Shown here: positions 1 through 5,345 of the stretch, one piece after another
How the letters are laid out: every line of letters begins with the position of its first letter
How positions within the stretch are numbered: the stretch's first letter is position 1
Source of the DNA: Acetobacteraceae bacterium
GTDB taxonomy: Bacteria > Pseudomonadota > Alphaproteobacteria > Acetobacterales > Acetobacteraceae
Reading direction: 5' to 3'
DNA length: 5,345 nucleotides
Assembly (NCBI GenBank): GCA_030039695.1
Contig: JASHVB010000591.1
Span: forward strand, 1-5,345
Notes under the pieces: generated by a model
What the model was told of the DNA's origin: nothing
Seen by the model: the letters and a program-made list of their open reading frames with translations, nothing else
Database searches by the model: none
Made by a program: the position numbers and the translations under genes

Positions 1-1
1 C

Positions 2-79
2 AATGTGGATGTCCATGGCTTCCTACTCCATTACGTCTTGGGCATTCCGATCTGCAACGTCACTGGCTACCGTAGGTGA
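2..79 (+). CDS. possible C-terminal tail of an upstream gene (partial)
   Basis: Reading from base 2, 25 codons run to a TGA at 77-79 and end in HYVLGIPICNVTGYRR. The composition (hydrophobic residues, spaced glycines, one Cys) is protein-like, whereas the overlapping frame that starts at base 3 is rich in Ser, Arg and Trp as shadow frames usually are. I do not recognise the family. The fragment is short enough to be chance, and the start would lie outside the window. Confidence 0.2.
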   Translation, partial: NVDVHGFLLHYVLGIPICNVTGYRR

Positions 80-573
80 TCCTGGGAGGGAGCTCACTGA
101 AGTACTTCACAGTCGAGCAGCCCGCTGGGTAGCGTTTGTCGATCGAGCTGCGCGGCACCCGATTGCGCCGGCATCTGACCTCACTCGTAACCACTGCCGC
201 GTTCGGACGCTGTCGTTGATGCAGGTCCCGGGTCGATCGCCGCCGCCTAGCGCCGCGTGAGCCACCGTCTTCGGCAAACCTCTGCGGCGTCGCATTCGCT
301 CCGCCGATTAGTCCGAAGGTAGAAATCATCGGATAGCCGGACGCGGGTGATGCTGGCGCTTGCCTCGCACGGCACTATACTCGGGCTGCGATGGGCCTGC
401 AGCATGCCGCGCATCACGAGATAAGCGCGGCTATCATGTTGCGTTTTGGATTGAGAGTACGCGAGCAATACGGGCGGAGAGTAGGTGGTGTGAATCCACT
501 ACGGTGAAGAAATTGCGAACTCACACCGGCTCCGAGCCATGCGCCGTCATCCGGGGTCTCATCCAAGCCCACA
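80..573. other. no supportable gene; probably degenerate DNA
   Basis: All six frames are short and have Arg/Ser/Cys-rich translations typical of non-coding or shadow frames, and none begins with a convincing ribosome binding site. A TATACT at 376-381 resembles a -10 box but has no partner at the right distance. Near the right end, bases 501-572 (frame of base 501) read TVKKLRTHTGSEPCAVIRGL followed by IQAH. This could be a decayed extension of the crotonase remnant that begins at 574 one frame over. The link is speculative. Confidence 0.4.
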
Positions 574-729
574 ATGAGTGAGCTGTTGAACGGCCCGGCG
601 GATCGCGACATGGCGGCGGTCGCACGTGTGGCTGACAAGTGCTTCGAAAGCACGGACTACAGGGAAGGACGCACTGCATTCGTGGAGAAGCGGGCACCCC
701 GGGGGGCGGGCGATGACTGCCAACTTTAG
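574..729 (+). pseudogene. enoyl-CoA hydratase/isomerase (crotonase family) C-terminal remnant
   Basis: The 51-residue reading frame contains ADKCFESTDYREGRTAFVEK followed by RAP. This closely matches the C-terminal helix of crotonase-fold enoyl-CoA hydratases, which usually reads like CF-x-S-x-D-x-REG-x-x-AF-x-EKRKP followed by about five residues. Crotonases are roughly 250-270 residues long, and nothing of the oxyanion-hole or active-site regions is visible upstream, so most of the enzyme is missing. The ATG at 574 lies inside what should be the C-terminal domain and is unlikely to be a true start. The last residues (RGAGDDCQL) are not typical of the family. Shifting frame at the six-G run (701-706) would give a Gly-Gly-Arg ending and a TGA at 714-716, closer to the usual ending, which suggests a further indel. 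The stop overlaps the stop of the convergent esterase gene. An intact enzyme would hydrate 2-enoyl-CoA in beta-oxidation; this remnant should be inactive. Confidence 0.6.
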
Positions 730-1697
730 GCGATTCCCCAGAACCGCGCGATCTCCCTAACCGCCGCGGTAGGCGCGGGGGCAGTAAACTGCGTCGGCAA
801 TCCGCCGCCGCGACCAACCGGCCACGCGTGCCCGAAGCCCGGGAACGTCCATAATTCCACCGTGTCTCCCCAGCTCTGGTGGAAGCGGGACGCGCGGGAC
901 GGCGCCTCCGGCAAACCGTGCAGCGCACGCCACTGCGCGGCAAGCTTGCGACCATTATCGGCGACCACGATCTCGTCAGCCTCGCCGTGCCACACGGAAA
1001 GTCGCGGCCAGGCACCCGAGTAGTCACACGGCGCGATTCGTCGAACCCGCGCGATCCATTCTTCCGTGTCGCACTCTGGCGCCCCGTAGGCCATGCGGGC
1101 AAGTGCCTGTATTGCCGAAGACGCCGAACCCACAGGAAGTCCGGCGCACACGGCTCCGGCTGCGAATAAATCCGGGTACGCCGCCAGCAGTGCTGCAGCC
1201 ATCGCGCCCCCTGCTGAGAGACCTGCGACGAATATTCGCCGCGGATCAGACTCGAAGCGCGCCGCCGCATAGGAAATCATCGCAGCGATCGACCCCGCTT
1301 CACCATGACCGCGTTCAGTGTCGCTCGGAACGAACCACTGAAAGCACCGCGCCCGATTGTTTAGCTCCTGCTGTTCCGGCAGTACCAGTGGAAGTCCCAG
1401 CCGATCTGCAAGCGCAGTCCAGCCCGTCTCCGCGGCAAAGGAAGCAGCGTCCTGGCCGCACCCGTGAAGCAATGCGATCAGCGGCGCACCGTTTCTTAGA
1501 GGCATGGGCGGCAAGTACACGCAAAGCTTCAGATGGCCCGGATTGGGGCCAAATTCGGGCAACACGACGAAACGGCCCTGCGCTGACAATCCCGCCGGTG
1601 CGAACCTCGGGCTGTCCTCCTTCAGCCGCGCAACCGCGACACGCGACGCGATGCCAAGGCCGCGCCGAAGCGACCGCACACCGTCCGACCAGTCCAT
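726..1697 (-). CDS. PHB depolymerase family esterase (alpha/beta hydrolase, Esterase_phd type)
   Basis: This 323-residue protein is a complete serine esterase of the short-chain polyhydroxyalkanoate depolymerase/LpqC-like family, about the usual length. Visible motifs in order are the oxyanion-hole segment LLHGCGQ (residues 76-82), a family-typical NNRARCFQWF (113-122), the lipase box GLSAGG with nucleophile Ser161, the acid in WHGEADEIV (Asp241), and the catalytic His in FPGFGHAW (His290). The fold and triad are seen in the sequence. The substrate, a PHB-like polyester, its oligomers or another short-chain ester, is inferred from the family. I see no signal peptide, because the N-terminus (MDWSDGVRSLRRGLGIASRV) is amphipathic and Arg-rich, so a cytoplasmic enzyme is likely. 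I chose the ATG at 1697 because AGGGAG lies just upstream. A TTG at 1754 would add 19 atypical residues. The gene is monocistronic here and converges on the crotonase remnant. Confidence 0.93.
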   Translation of the reverse strand: MDWSDGVRSLRRGLGIASRVAVARLKEDSPRFAPAGLSAQGRFVVLPEFGPNPGHLKLCVYLPPMPLRNGAPLIALLHGCGQDAASFAAETGWTALADRLGLPLVLPEQQELNNRARCFQWFVPSDTERGHGEAGSIAAMISYAAARFESDPRRIFVAGLSAGGAMAAALLAAYPDLFAAGAVCAGLPVGSASSAIQALARMAYGAPECDTEEWIARVRRIAPCDYSGAWPRLSVWHGEADEIVVADNGRKLAAQWRALHGLPEAPSRASRFHQSWGDTVELWTFPGFGHAWPVGRGGGLPTQFTAPAPTAAVREIARFWGIA

Positions 1698-1706
1698 GCG
1701 TGAGCA

Positions 1707-1712
1707 CTCCCT
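1707..1712 (-). promoter_or_regulatory. ribosome binding site of the esterase gene
   Basis: On the minus strand this reads AGGGAG, with nine bases between its GGAG core and the ATG at 1697. It is the main reason for preferring that start over the upstream in-frame TTG at 1754. Confidence 0.6.
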
Positions 1713-1726
1713 ACCTGATCCAACCC

Positions 1727-1754
1727 GATATGCTGCGCTGCAACGTGGAATCAA
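1727..1754 (-). promoter_or_regulatory. weak candidate sigma-70 promoter for the esterase gene
   Basis: On the minus strand TTGATT (1754-1749) is followed, after 16 bases, by CATATC (1732-1727). The -35 matches the consensus at four of six positions and the -10 at only three. Transcription would start near 1720, leaving a short leader that still contains the ribosome binding site. The position is sensible but the boxes are poor. Confidence 0.2.
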
Positions 1755-2046
1755 CCTGGATCAGAGGCATCGAACCTGCGAGCAGCGGGACGCAGGGCTG
1801 CGCTCGCCGACCTTACTGTTCACCGGGATGTGTTTGCCGAAGCGCGCCGCGACCCTAGCCAGCACGGCCGCTGCAAAGGTTTGCCGTTGCTCCACTACCA
1901 GAGATCAATCTCGCCACCTGCCTTGCGGTAGTTGGCAACGAGACGATCGGGTTCGGTGCCGCTGAACCCGGACTCGAGATCGTGCTGGTCGTGCATCGGC
2001 TTCGGCCGCCCCTGCGGCCACAACGCTGGCTATGGCGCTGAGCAAC
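1755..2046. other. no supportable gene between the esterase and the small ORF
   Basis: Several frames stay open but none has a start with a ribosome binding site. One plus-strand frame (1859 to about 2040) includes INLATCLAVVGNETIGFGAA, which looks protein-like but has no start codon and no recognised family. A minus-strand frame across 1905-2144 is equally open. I cannot say that either is coding. Confidence 0.35.
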
Positions 2047-2202
2047 ATGGCATCGCAAGTCGATCCAAAAGTTCCTGCGAACGGTAGTGCTGTGACGAGC
2101 GCGCCATTCCGCACCAATCTTTGGGATATCAAGCACGAGATCAAGGCGTCGCAAGCCAGCCCGCAGTGGGCACCCTATGTGGCTAGAATGGGCGCTCTGT
2201 GA
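2047..2202 (+). CDS. small ORF resembling the N-terminus of phage tail-type proteins
   Basis: This 51-codon ORF starts at an ATG and ends at TGA 2200-2202. Its core, DPKVPANGSAVTSAPFRTNL followed by WDIKHEI, follows a pattern I associate with N-termini of phage tail-fibre or collar proteins: P-x-(N/D)-G-(S/T)-x-(V/L)-x-S-A-x-x-R-x-N-x-x-x-I-x-x-E-I. In those proteins it precedes a longer structural region that is absent here. The tail (QASPQWAPYVARMGAL) contains no domain I know. There is no strong ribosome binding site, and the frame is open upstream to 1966 with another in-frame ATG at 2032. It may be a remnant rather than a working gene. The family link comes from pattern memory, not from a search. 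Confidence 0.35.
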   Translation: MASQVDPKVPANGSAVTSAPFRTNLWDIKHEIKASQASPQWAPYVARMGAL

Positions 2203-2261
2203 GATAACACGCGACGGGCACGCGATCAGCAAACACGAGGCACTGATGTTGCTTTCAGATC

Positions 2262-2630
2262 ATGCGGCTCGATGAACTTTCATTGAAGATGTTGCTGATC
2301 ACTAAGTTGTCCCACCGCCTTGTTCTTGCTACCGCGATTGCAGCGGCAATCCTTGGGGTTCCGGGCACCCTGCTGTGGCTTATGACTTTCTGGTTTGAAC
2401 GCGATTACATCGCCGATGGGGGTAGGTGTTGGAGAGCATCATCCCATTCTCTCCGACCTACCTCTTGGTGTTTCTTCAGCCGAACTGGAATCCTGCGATG
2501 CCGGCTTCTACGGGGCTTGCGCATAGCTCCGCTGGCGAACATATGGTTCTTCTCGGCCGTGGCTGTTCTAGGTACGGTGCTCAGTACCGGCAGCTTGCGT
2601 ATCGTGGTGTGCATCGCGCGGCACCAATAA
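2262..2630 (+). pseudogene. small membrane protein with two compensating frameshifts
   Basis: The frame opened by ATG 2262 (or ATG 2289) gives a plausible first membrane segment, LVLATAIAAAILGVPGTLLW, then LMTFWFERDYIADGG up to about base 2418. From there to about 2520 this frame turns into Cys/Arg/Trp-rich sequence, while the frame containing base 2426 reads VLESIIPFSPTYLLVFLQP then NWNPAMPASTG, which is clearly more protein-like. After about 2520 the first frame again becomes protein-like: IAPLANIWFFSAVAVLGTVL then STGSLRIVV, ending at TAA 2628-2630. The simplest reading is one ancestral protein of about 120 residues with three hydrophobic segments, hit by an indel near the G-run at 2415-2420 and a compensating one near 2505-2530. 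I do not recognise the family. No clear ribosome binding site precedes either ATG. If translated as it stands, about 30 central residues would be scrambled. Confidence 0.45.
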
Positions 2631-2908
2631 TTTTAGAGTAATTCGCTCGCTGCAGAGGCGTGGGCGGCTGCCTCTGGTGGATACTTCGATCACGCGGCCG
2701 CTGTCGCCGATGAGGACCCAGCGGAGCTTATGGCGGGGTGCCGAAAGGCGACCTGTATCGAAGGCACGATGACAGTGGCGCGAATGATGTCAGCACCGGC
2801 CGGGTCCTGGCCAACAGGCGCAGGCCGCGCAGGGACGAGTGCGCTCGCGCTGGCTGGCTAATGCGCGCGGCAGAGTTGGGCCGAGCTTTTACACGCAATC
2901 GTCCGCTT
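2631..2908. other. no supportable gene between the membrane protein and the transglycosylase
   Basis: The only frame of note is plus-strand 2637-2861, which reads AAASGGYFDHAAAVADEDPA and stays open for 74 codons. It has no start codon near its beginning and no recognised motif. I see no hairpin followed by a T-run, so I cannot point to a terminator for the minus-strand gene that ends at 2909. Confidence 0.35.
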
Positions 2909-4285
2909 TCAACTCGGTCGGACGATCAGGCAGGGCATGCGCGCCTCGGCCAGGCGGGAACAGGCGTCGACCGCCCCGTCGGCGGTGAGGTTAGTGAGGC
3001 GGGCACGGAACAAGACCTGACTGCCGAAGGGTTCGGTTGTAGAGACCTCAATCCGAGCCGGAGAGAGCAGGCCAGGCAGCGCGCGGCGAGTGTTGGCGGC
3101 AGCAGAGTGGGCGGCAGAGGGCGTCATGAAGGCGCCGACTTGGATCGCCCAGCCGCCGGTTTGCACGTTTGCGGCCAGGGCTGGCCCCGGAAGCTGGTGT
3201 ACGGCCTGCCCGTGTGGCGGAGGCTGCGCGAGTCGAGGCTGATAGAGGAGAGATTCGGTGGCGTAGGGCGCGGGCGCGGCAGGTCGTGGCAGCGGTGTGC
3301 ATGGCCGGCTCGGATCATAGGCAGCGTCTGGGTCGCAGGCGGCGGACGTCGTCGGGACAACCTGAACGGGCACTGGCGCCGCGGGCTGCGGCGCCGGCGT
3401 GCACGGTTGGCTTGGGTTATAAGCGGCGTCTGGGTCGCAGGCGCCGGATGAAGTCGAGGCGACCTGAACGGGCGCCGGCGCAACGGGCTGTGGTGCCGGC
3501 ACGCAGGGGCGATTCGGATCATAAGCGGCGTTCGGGTCGCAGTAGCCGCCGGCCGCCGTAGCAAGCGTGACCGGGGCCTGCGGCATTGGCGCCAGGGGCG
3601 TGCACGGATGGTCTGGATCGTAGGCGGCATCTGGGTCGCAGGCGCTGCGGATGGAAGCGGCGTACGGACCGTTGTTGCCGGCGTAAACGGCAAGCGGCCC
3701 GGTCATCGGCGTGGCGTTGCCAAGATGTGGGGCGACTTCGGTGACGTAGCTGACCGTCTCGTCAGGTAATGGATCTCCGGTGGCAAGGTAGTCGTCGACC
3801 CGGGCAGGACCGGCATTGTAGGCGGCGAGGAAGCCAGGCGCGCCGTAGCGGTTGTACATCTGTTGAATGTAAGCAGTGCCCGCGAGGATGTTGTCGCGCG
3901 GCTCAAATGGATCATCGCCGAGGTCGTATTGTTCGCGCAGCGTCTCATACGTGCCGGGCATCACCTGCATGAGGCCCATGGCGCCCGCAGGGGAGAGCGC
4001 CTGCACCTCGCCCGCGGACTCCTCACGTATCACTGCGCGGATCCACTGCACCGGCACGCCGAAACGCCGTGACGCCTCGCGGATATAAGGCCCCCAGGGG
4101 TCACTGGGCGAGCCTGGCGGCGAATAGTAGCGCCCTGGTCTCAGCTCCAGGTTGCTGTAACGAAATCCAGTTTGCGCGCTGCAGGCCGCGAGAAAGGCCA
4201 GGGTCGCGGCGAGGGCGAGGCCCGTCGCTGGATGCGGCATCCATGTGGGTGAGACGGAGCGCGCAAGCCTTTGTTGCACGCGCAC
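2909..4285 (-). CDS. lytic transglycosylase lipoprotein with SLT and SPOR domains
   Basis: This protein should cleave the MurNAc-GlcNAc bond of peptidoglycan in the periplasm, anchored by a lipid. With the start chosen here it has 458 residues. It has a long Arg-containing n-region, a hydrophobic stretch (LALAATLAF) and the lipobox LAAC with the lipidated Cys at residue 35. A SLT domain (about 62-181) follows, with catalytic Glu89 in VIREES, then GLMQVMP (105-110 region), NILAGTAY and AYNAGP (155-160). A Pro/Ala-rich linker (about 216-340) contains four tandem Cys repeats, and a SPOR domain (377-458, beginning GGWAIQVGAF) should bind denuded glycan strands at septa. The GTG at 4285 is chosen because AGGAG lies eight bases upstream. 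ATG 4240 would shorten the signal peptide to 19 residues but has no ribosome binding site, and 4336 would give an implausibly long leader. To my recollection SLT-SPOR proteins of this type occur in Alphaproteobacteria. The specific family name is uncertain. Confidence 0.93.
   Translation of the reverse strand: MRVQQRLARSVSPTWMPHPATGLALAATLAFLAACSAQTGFRYSNLELRPGRYYSPPGSPSDPWGPYIREASRRFGVPVQWIRAVIREESAGEVQALSPAGAMGLMQVMPGTYETLREQYDLGDDPFEPRDNILAGTAYIQQMYNRYGAPGFLAAYNAGPARVDDYLATGDPLPDETVSYVTEVAPHLGNATPMTGPLAVYAGNNGPYAASIRSACDPDAAYDPDHPCTPLAPMPQAPVTLATAAGGYCDPNAAYDPNRPCVPAPQPVAPAPVQVASTSSGACDPDAAYNPSQPCTPAPQPAAPVPVQVVPTTSAACDPDAAYDPSRPCTPLPRPAAPAPYATESLLYQPRLAQPPPHGQAVHQLPGPALAANVQTGGWAIQVGAFMTPSAAHSAAANTRRALPGLLSPARIEVSTTEPFGSQVLFRARLTNLTADGAVDACSRLAEARMPCLIVRPS
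3266..3640 (-). repeat. four tandem Cys/Pro repeats (CDPxAAYxPxxPC) inside the transglycosylase gene
   Basis: Reading the minus strand, the unit starts at codons 3640, 3541, 3439 and 3337, so the periods are 99, 102 and 102 bases (33, 34 and 34 residues). Each unit opens with C-D-P-(D/N)-A-A-Y-(D/N)-P-x-x-P-C-(T/V)-P and continues with a Pro/Ala/Val-rich spacer. The two cysteines always lie 12 residues apart, giving eight in total. The DNA copies differ at many third positions, so the protein motif appears to be under selection or the duplications are old. Confidence 0.9.
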
Positions 4286-4293
4286 GAACTTCG

Positions 4294-4298
4294 CTCCT
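4294..4298 (-). promoter_or_regulatory. ribosome binding site of the transglycosylase gene
   Basis: On the minus strand this is AGGAG, eight bases before the GTG at 4285. Nothing similar precedes the ATG at 4240, so this site decides the start in favour of GTG. Confidence 0.55.
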
Positions 4299-4506
4299 GC
4301 CGAATCGGATCCAGAATCAATTTTGCACGGAAGCAACGGCCTTCATCAATCTGATTTTCTGGCGCCGTCGGCGAATTGCGCGGGGTGCGGCATAATTGCA
4401 TCTGGCCTTGGCCCGGTTCACGACTCGAATCGAGCGCTTCCGGATGATCAAAGTCGACGCATCGTGATTCGTCCAGGCGACGGGCATGACCCAGCGCAGA
4501 GTTCTG

Positions 4507-4788
4507 TTAGGGAATGGTCTCCCACTGTTGGGCGGCGGACTTCAAGTTGGGGCAACGAACGCAAGGTTCGGCGACCTTCAGAATGGTATTGGCAGGGTCG
4601 GTACCGCAGGAGGTACTTCCCCAGTCCTCAAGGCCAGTGAGATCGGTCGCGCCCGCTGGGTCGCGTATTAATTCCTTTGCCGTGCCCATTCCGGCGCGGT
4701 ATGCAATTCGATCCTCGGCGATACCCTGACCGCGATGATGCGCCCCCTCGAAAGCATAACCGCGTGCATGTGAGAGGCGGGCCTCTAG
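4507..4788 (-). pseudogene. C-terminal part of an unrecognised protein, apparently cut by the IS element
   Basis: The minus-strand frame runs from the IS boundary to TAA at 4507-4509. About 93 codons lie outside the IS, including GIAEDRIAYRAGMGTAKELI, DLTGLEDWGSTSCGTDPANT and AEPCVRCPNLKSAAQQWETI. Composition is protein-like, with a CxxC pair near the end, and I do not recognise the family. The frame has no internal ATG before the middle of the segment and no ribosome binding site at its open end. Upstream it enters the IS terminus and stops at 4830. That is what an insertion into the body of a gene would leave. The distal part of the gene would lie beyond the other end of the IS, outside this window. 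The antisense frame 4514-4729 is also open and cannot be fully excluded. About 220 bases with no visible gene separate this ORF from the transglycosylase downstream. Confidence 0.4.
4785..4788. repeat. candidate IS target site duplication, CTAG (left copy)
   Basis: IS701-family elements are known to prefer 4-base YTAR targets and duplicate them. CTAG lies 51 bases before the transposase start, a reasonable distance for the element's end. The partner copy would be outside the window, so the call is unproven. Confidence 0.35.
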
Positions 4789-5345
4789 CACTACAGTTGT
4801 GATTTTCCTATTGCGAATCGCCTGAATCTATGGCGGACCATGAGTCGAAAGTCATGGTTTGGCTATGCTCCGGTCGAGGCGACGCTGGAAATGTTGGCGT
4901 CGGCACTGCGGGATGTGAAGGGTCGCATGCGGCAGCTGTTCGCGCAGGAGCGAACGGCGTCGAATGCTGGCATGTTTCTGGATGGTTTGCTCAGCGACGA
5001 GCAGCGTAAGACGGGCTGGATGCGTTCGGAGGCGGCGGGCGATCCTGGCCCTTGGCGGCAGCAGGAGCTGCTTGGGCGAGACCGTTGGGATGCCGATGCG
5101 CTGCGCGATCTCGTACGTGACTACGTCGTTGAGCATTTACGCGATGATGAAGCAGTTCTGGTGATTGATGAAACCGGCTTCCTGAAGCAAGGCAAGAAGT
5201 CGTGTGGTGTGGCGCGGCAATACACTGGTTCTGCAGGGAAGATCACAAACTGCCAGATTGGCGTCTTTGCCACGTATGCATCACGCCACGGGCATGCATT
5301 CATTGATCGGGCGCTCTATTTGCCGAACAGCTGGACCGACGATCC
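4789..5345 (+). mobile_element. IS701-family insertion sequence, left end to window edge (partial)
   Basis: The element is identified by its transposase. Its left boundary is placed just after CTAG, giving a terminus that begins CACTACAGTTGTGATTTTCC and a 51-base leader before the transposase ATG. The terminal inverted repeat cannot be verified because the right end is not in the window. Elements of this family are typically about 1.4-1.5 kb, so roughly 0.9 kb is missing. Confidence 0.7.
4840..5345 (+). CDS. IS701 family transposase (DDE type), N-terminal 168 residues
   Basis: The ORF starts at ATG 4840 and runs off the window while still open. The N-terminus (MSRKSWFGYAPVEATLEMLA), the segment GWMRSEAAGDPGPWRQQELL (59-78) with RWDADALRD, and the catalytic-core block LVIDETGFLKQGKKSCGVAR (107-126) with QYTGSAGKITNCQIGVF (127-143) are hallmarks of IS701 transposases. 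Asp110 in VIDETGF is the first acidic residue of the DDE triad; the second Asp and the Glu lie beyond the edge. Full-length members have about 400-450 residues. No frameshift or stop is seen in this part, so the element could be intact and active. The ribosome binding site is weak (GGCGG), which is common for transposases. An ATG at 4830 is out of frame. Confidence 0.93.
   Translation, partial: MSRKSWFGYAPVEATLEMLASALRDVKGRMRQLFAQERTASNAGMFLDGLLSDEQRKTGWMRSEAAGDPGPWRQQELLGRDRWDADALRDLVRDYVVEHLRDDEAVLVIDETGFLKQGKKSCGVARQYTGSAGKITNCQIGVFATYASRHGHAFIDRALYLPNSWTDD

Noticed and set aside
353..381. TATACT at 376-381 as a promoter -10 box
   Set aside because: The hexamer 17 bases upstream (CTGGCG) is a poor -35, TTGCCT is only 10 bases away, and no real gene starts downstream.
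690..711. GC-rich near-palindrome around ACCCCGGGGGGC as a terminator
   Set aside because: It lacks a clean stem-loop and a T-run on either strand, and it lies within the crotonase-remnant coding sequence.
521..1270. Minus-strand 249-codon open frame overlapping the esterase
   Set aside because: It lies in another frame of the same strand as the clear esterase, has an Arg/Ser/Pro-rich translation and no domain, and is a shadow.
1103..1858. Plus-strand 251-codon open frame opposite the esterase
   Set aside because: It is antisense to a gene with a complete catalytic triad, and its Pro/Arg/Ser-rich composition is typical of a shadow.
2738..3451. Plus-strand 237-codon open frame opposite the transglycosylase gene
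   Set aside because: It is Arg/Gly-rich and antisense to the repeat and SPOR-coding region, with no motif and no ribosome binding site. The repeat-rich GC-rich coding strand explains the openness.
3266..3640. Regular 99-102 base repeats as a CRISPR array
   Set aside because: The units are in-frame coding repeats of a protein linker with diverging third positions, not identical 23-40 base repeats separated by unique spacers.
4376..4396. TTGCGC and CATAAT as a plus-strand promoter
   Set aside because: Spacing is only nine bases and there is no plus-strand gene for it until the IS element.
4424..4434. CTCGAATCGAG palindrome as an operator
   Set aside because: Eleven bases of symmetry in GC-rich DNA is expected by chance, and no regulator gene or second copy is nearby.
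4830..4869. ATG 4830 as the transposase start
   Set aside because: It is out of frame with the transposase (ten bases from ATG 4840).

Overview
The window is GC-rich proteobacterial DNA. The best clue to its source is a lytic transglycosylase lipoprotein with a SLT domain followed by a SPOR domain. To my recollection this architecture and its motif wording (YNRYGAPGFLAAYNAGP, PLPDET) resemble alphaproteobacterial proteins, especially Rhodospirillales/Acetobacteraceae. That placement is an inference. Two intact genes sit in a stretch that otherwise looks like decaying accessory DNA.

Layout. Bases 1-80 may hold the last 25 codons of a plus-strand gene that starts outside the window. Bases 80-573 contain no gene I can support. 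Bases 574-729 (+) encode the C-terminal end of an enoyl-CoA hydratase/crotonase-like protein without the rest of the enzyme, so I call it a gene remnant. It meets the intact minus-strand PHB-depolymerase-family esterase (1697-726) tail to tail, with the stop codons overlapping. Bases 1755-2046 look empty. A 51-codon plus-strand ORF at 2047-2202 resembles the N-terminus of phage tail-type proteins. At 2262-2630 (+) a small membrane protein is broken by two mutually compensating frameshifts. Bases 2631-2908 hold nothing convincing. The minus-strand lytic transglycosylase lipoprotein (4285-2909) is intact and carries four tandem Cys/Pro-rich repeats of 33-34 residues between its two domains. A minus-strand ORF at 4788-4507 looks like the C-terminal part of an unrecognised gene, cut at a CTAG by an IS701-family insertion sequence. 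The left end and first 168 transposase codons of that element run to the window edge.

How the genes relate. The esterase (hydrolysis of short-chain polyhydroxyalkanoate or other esters) and the transglycosylase (peptidoglycan cleavage) stand alone, and no operon or multigene system is visible. The consistent theme is erosion: a truncated crotonase, a frameshifted membrane protein, a phage-like fragment and an interrupted ORF around an insertion sequence. I found no CRISPR array, tRNA, rRNA, toxin-antitoxin pair or defence module. The most unusual feature is the CDPxAAYxPxxPC repeat block in the transglycosylase.
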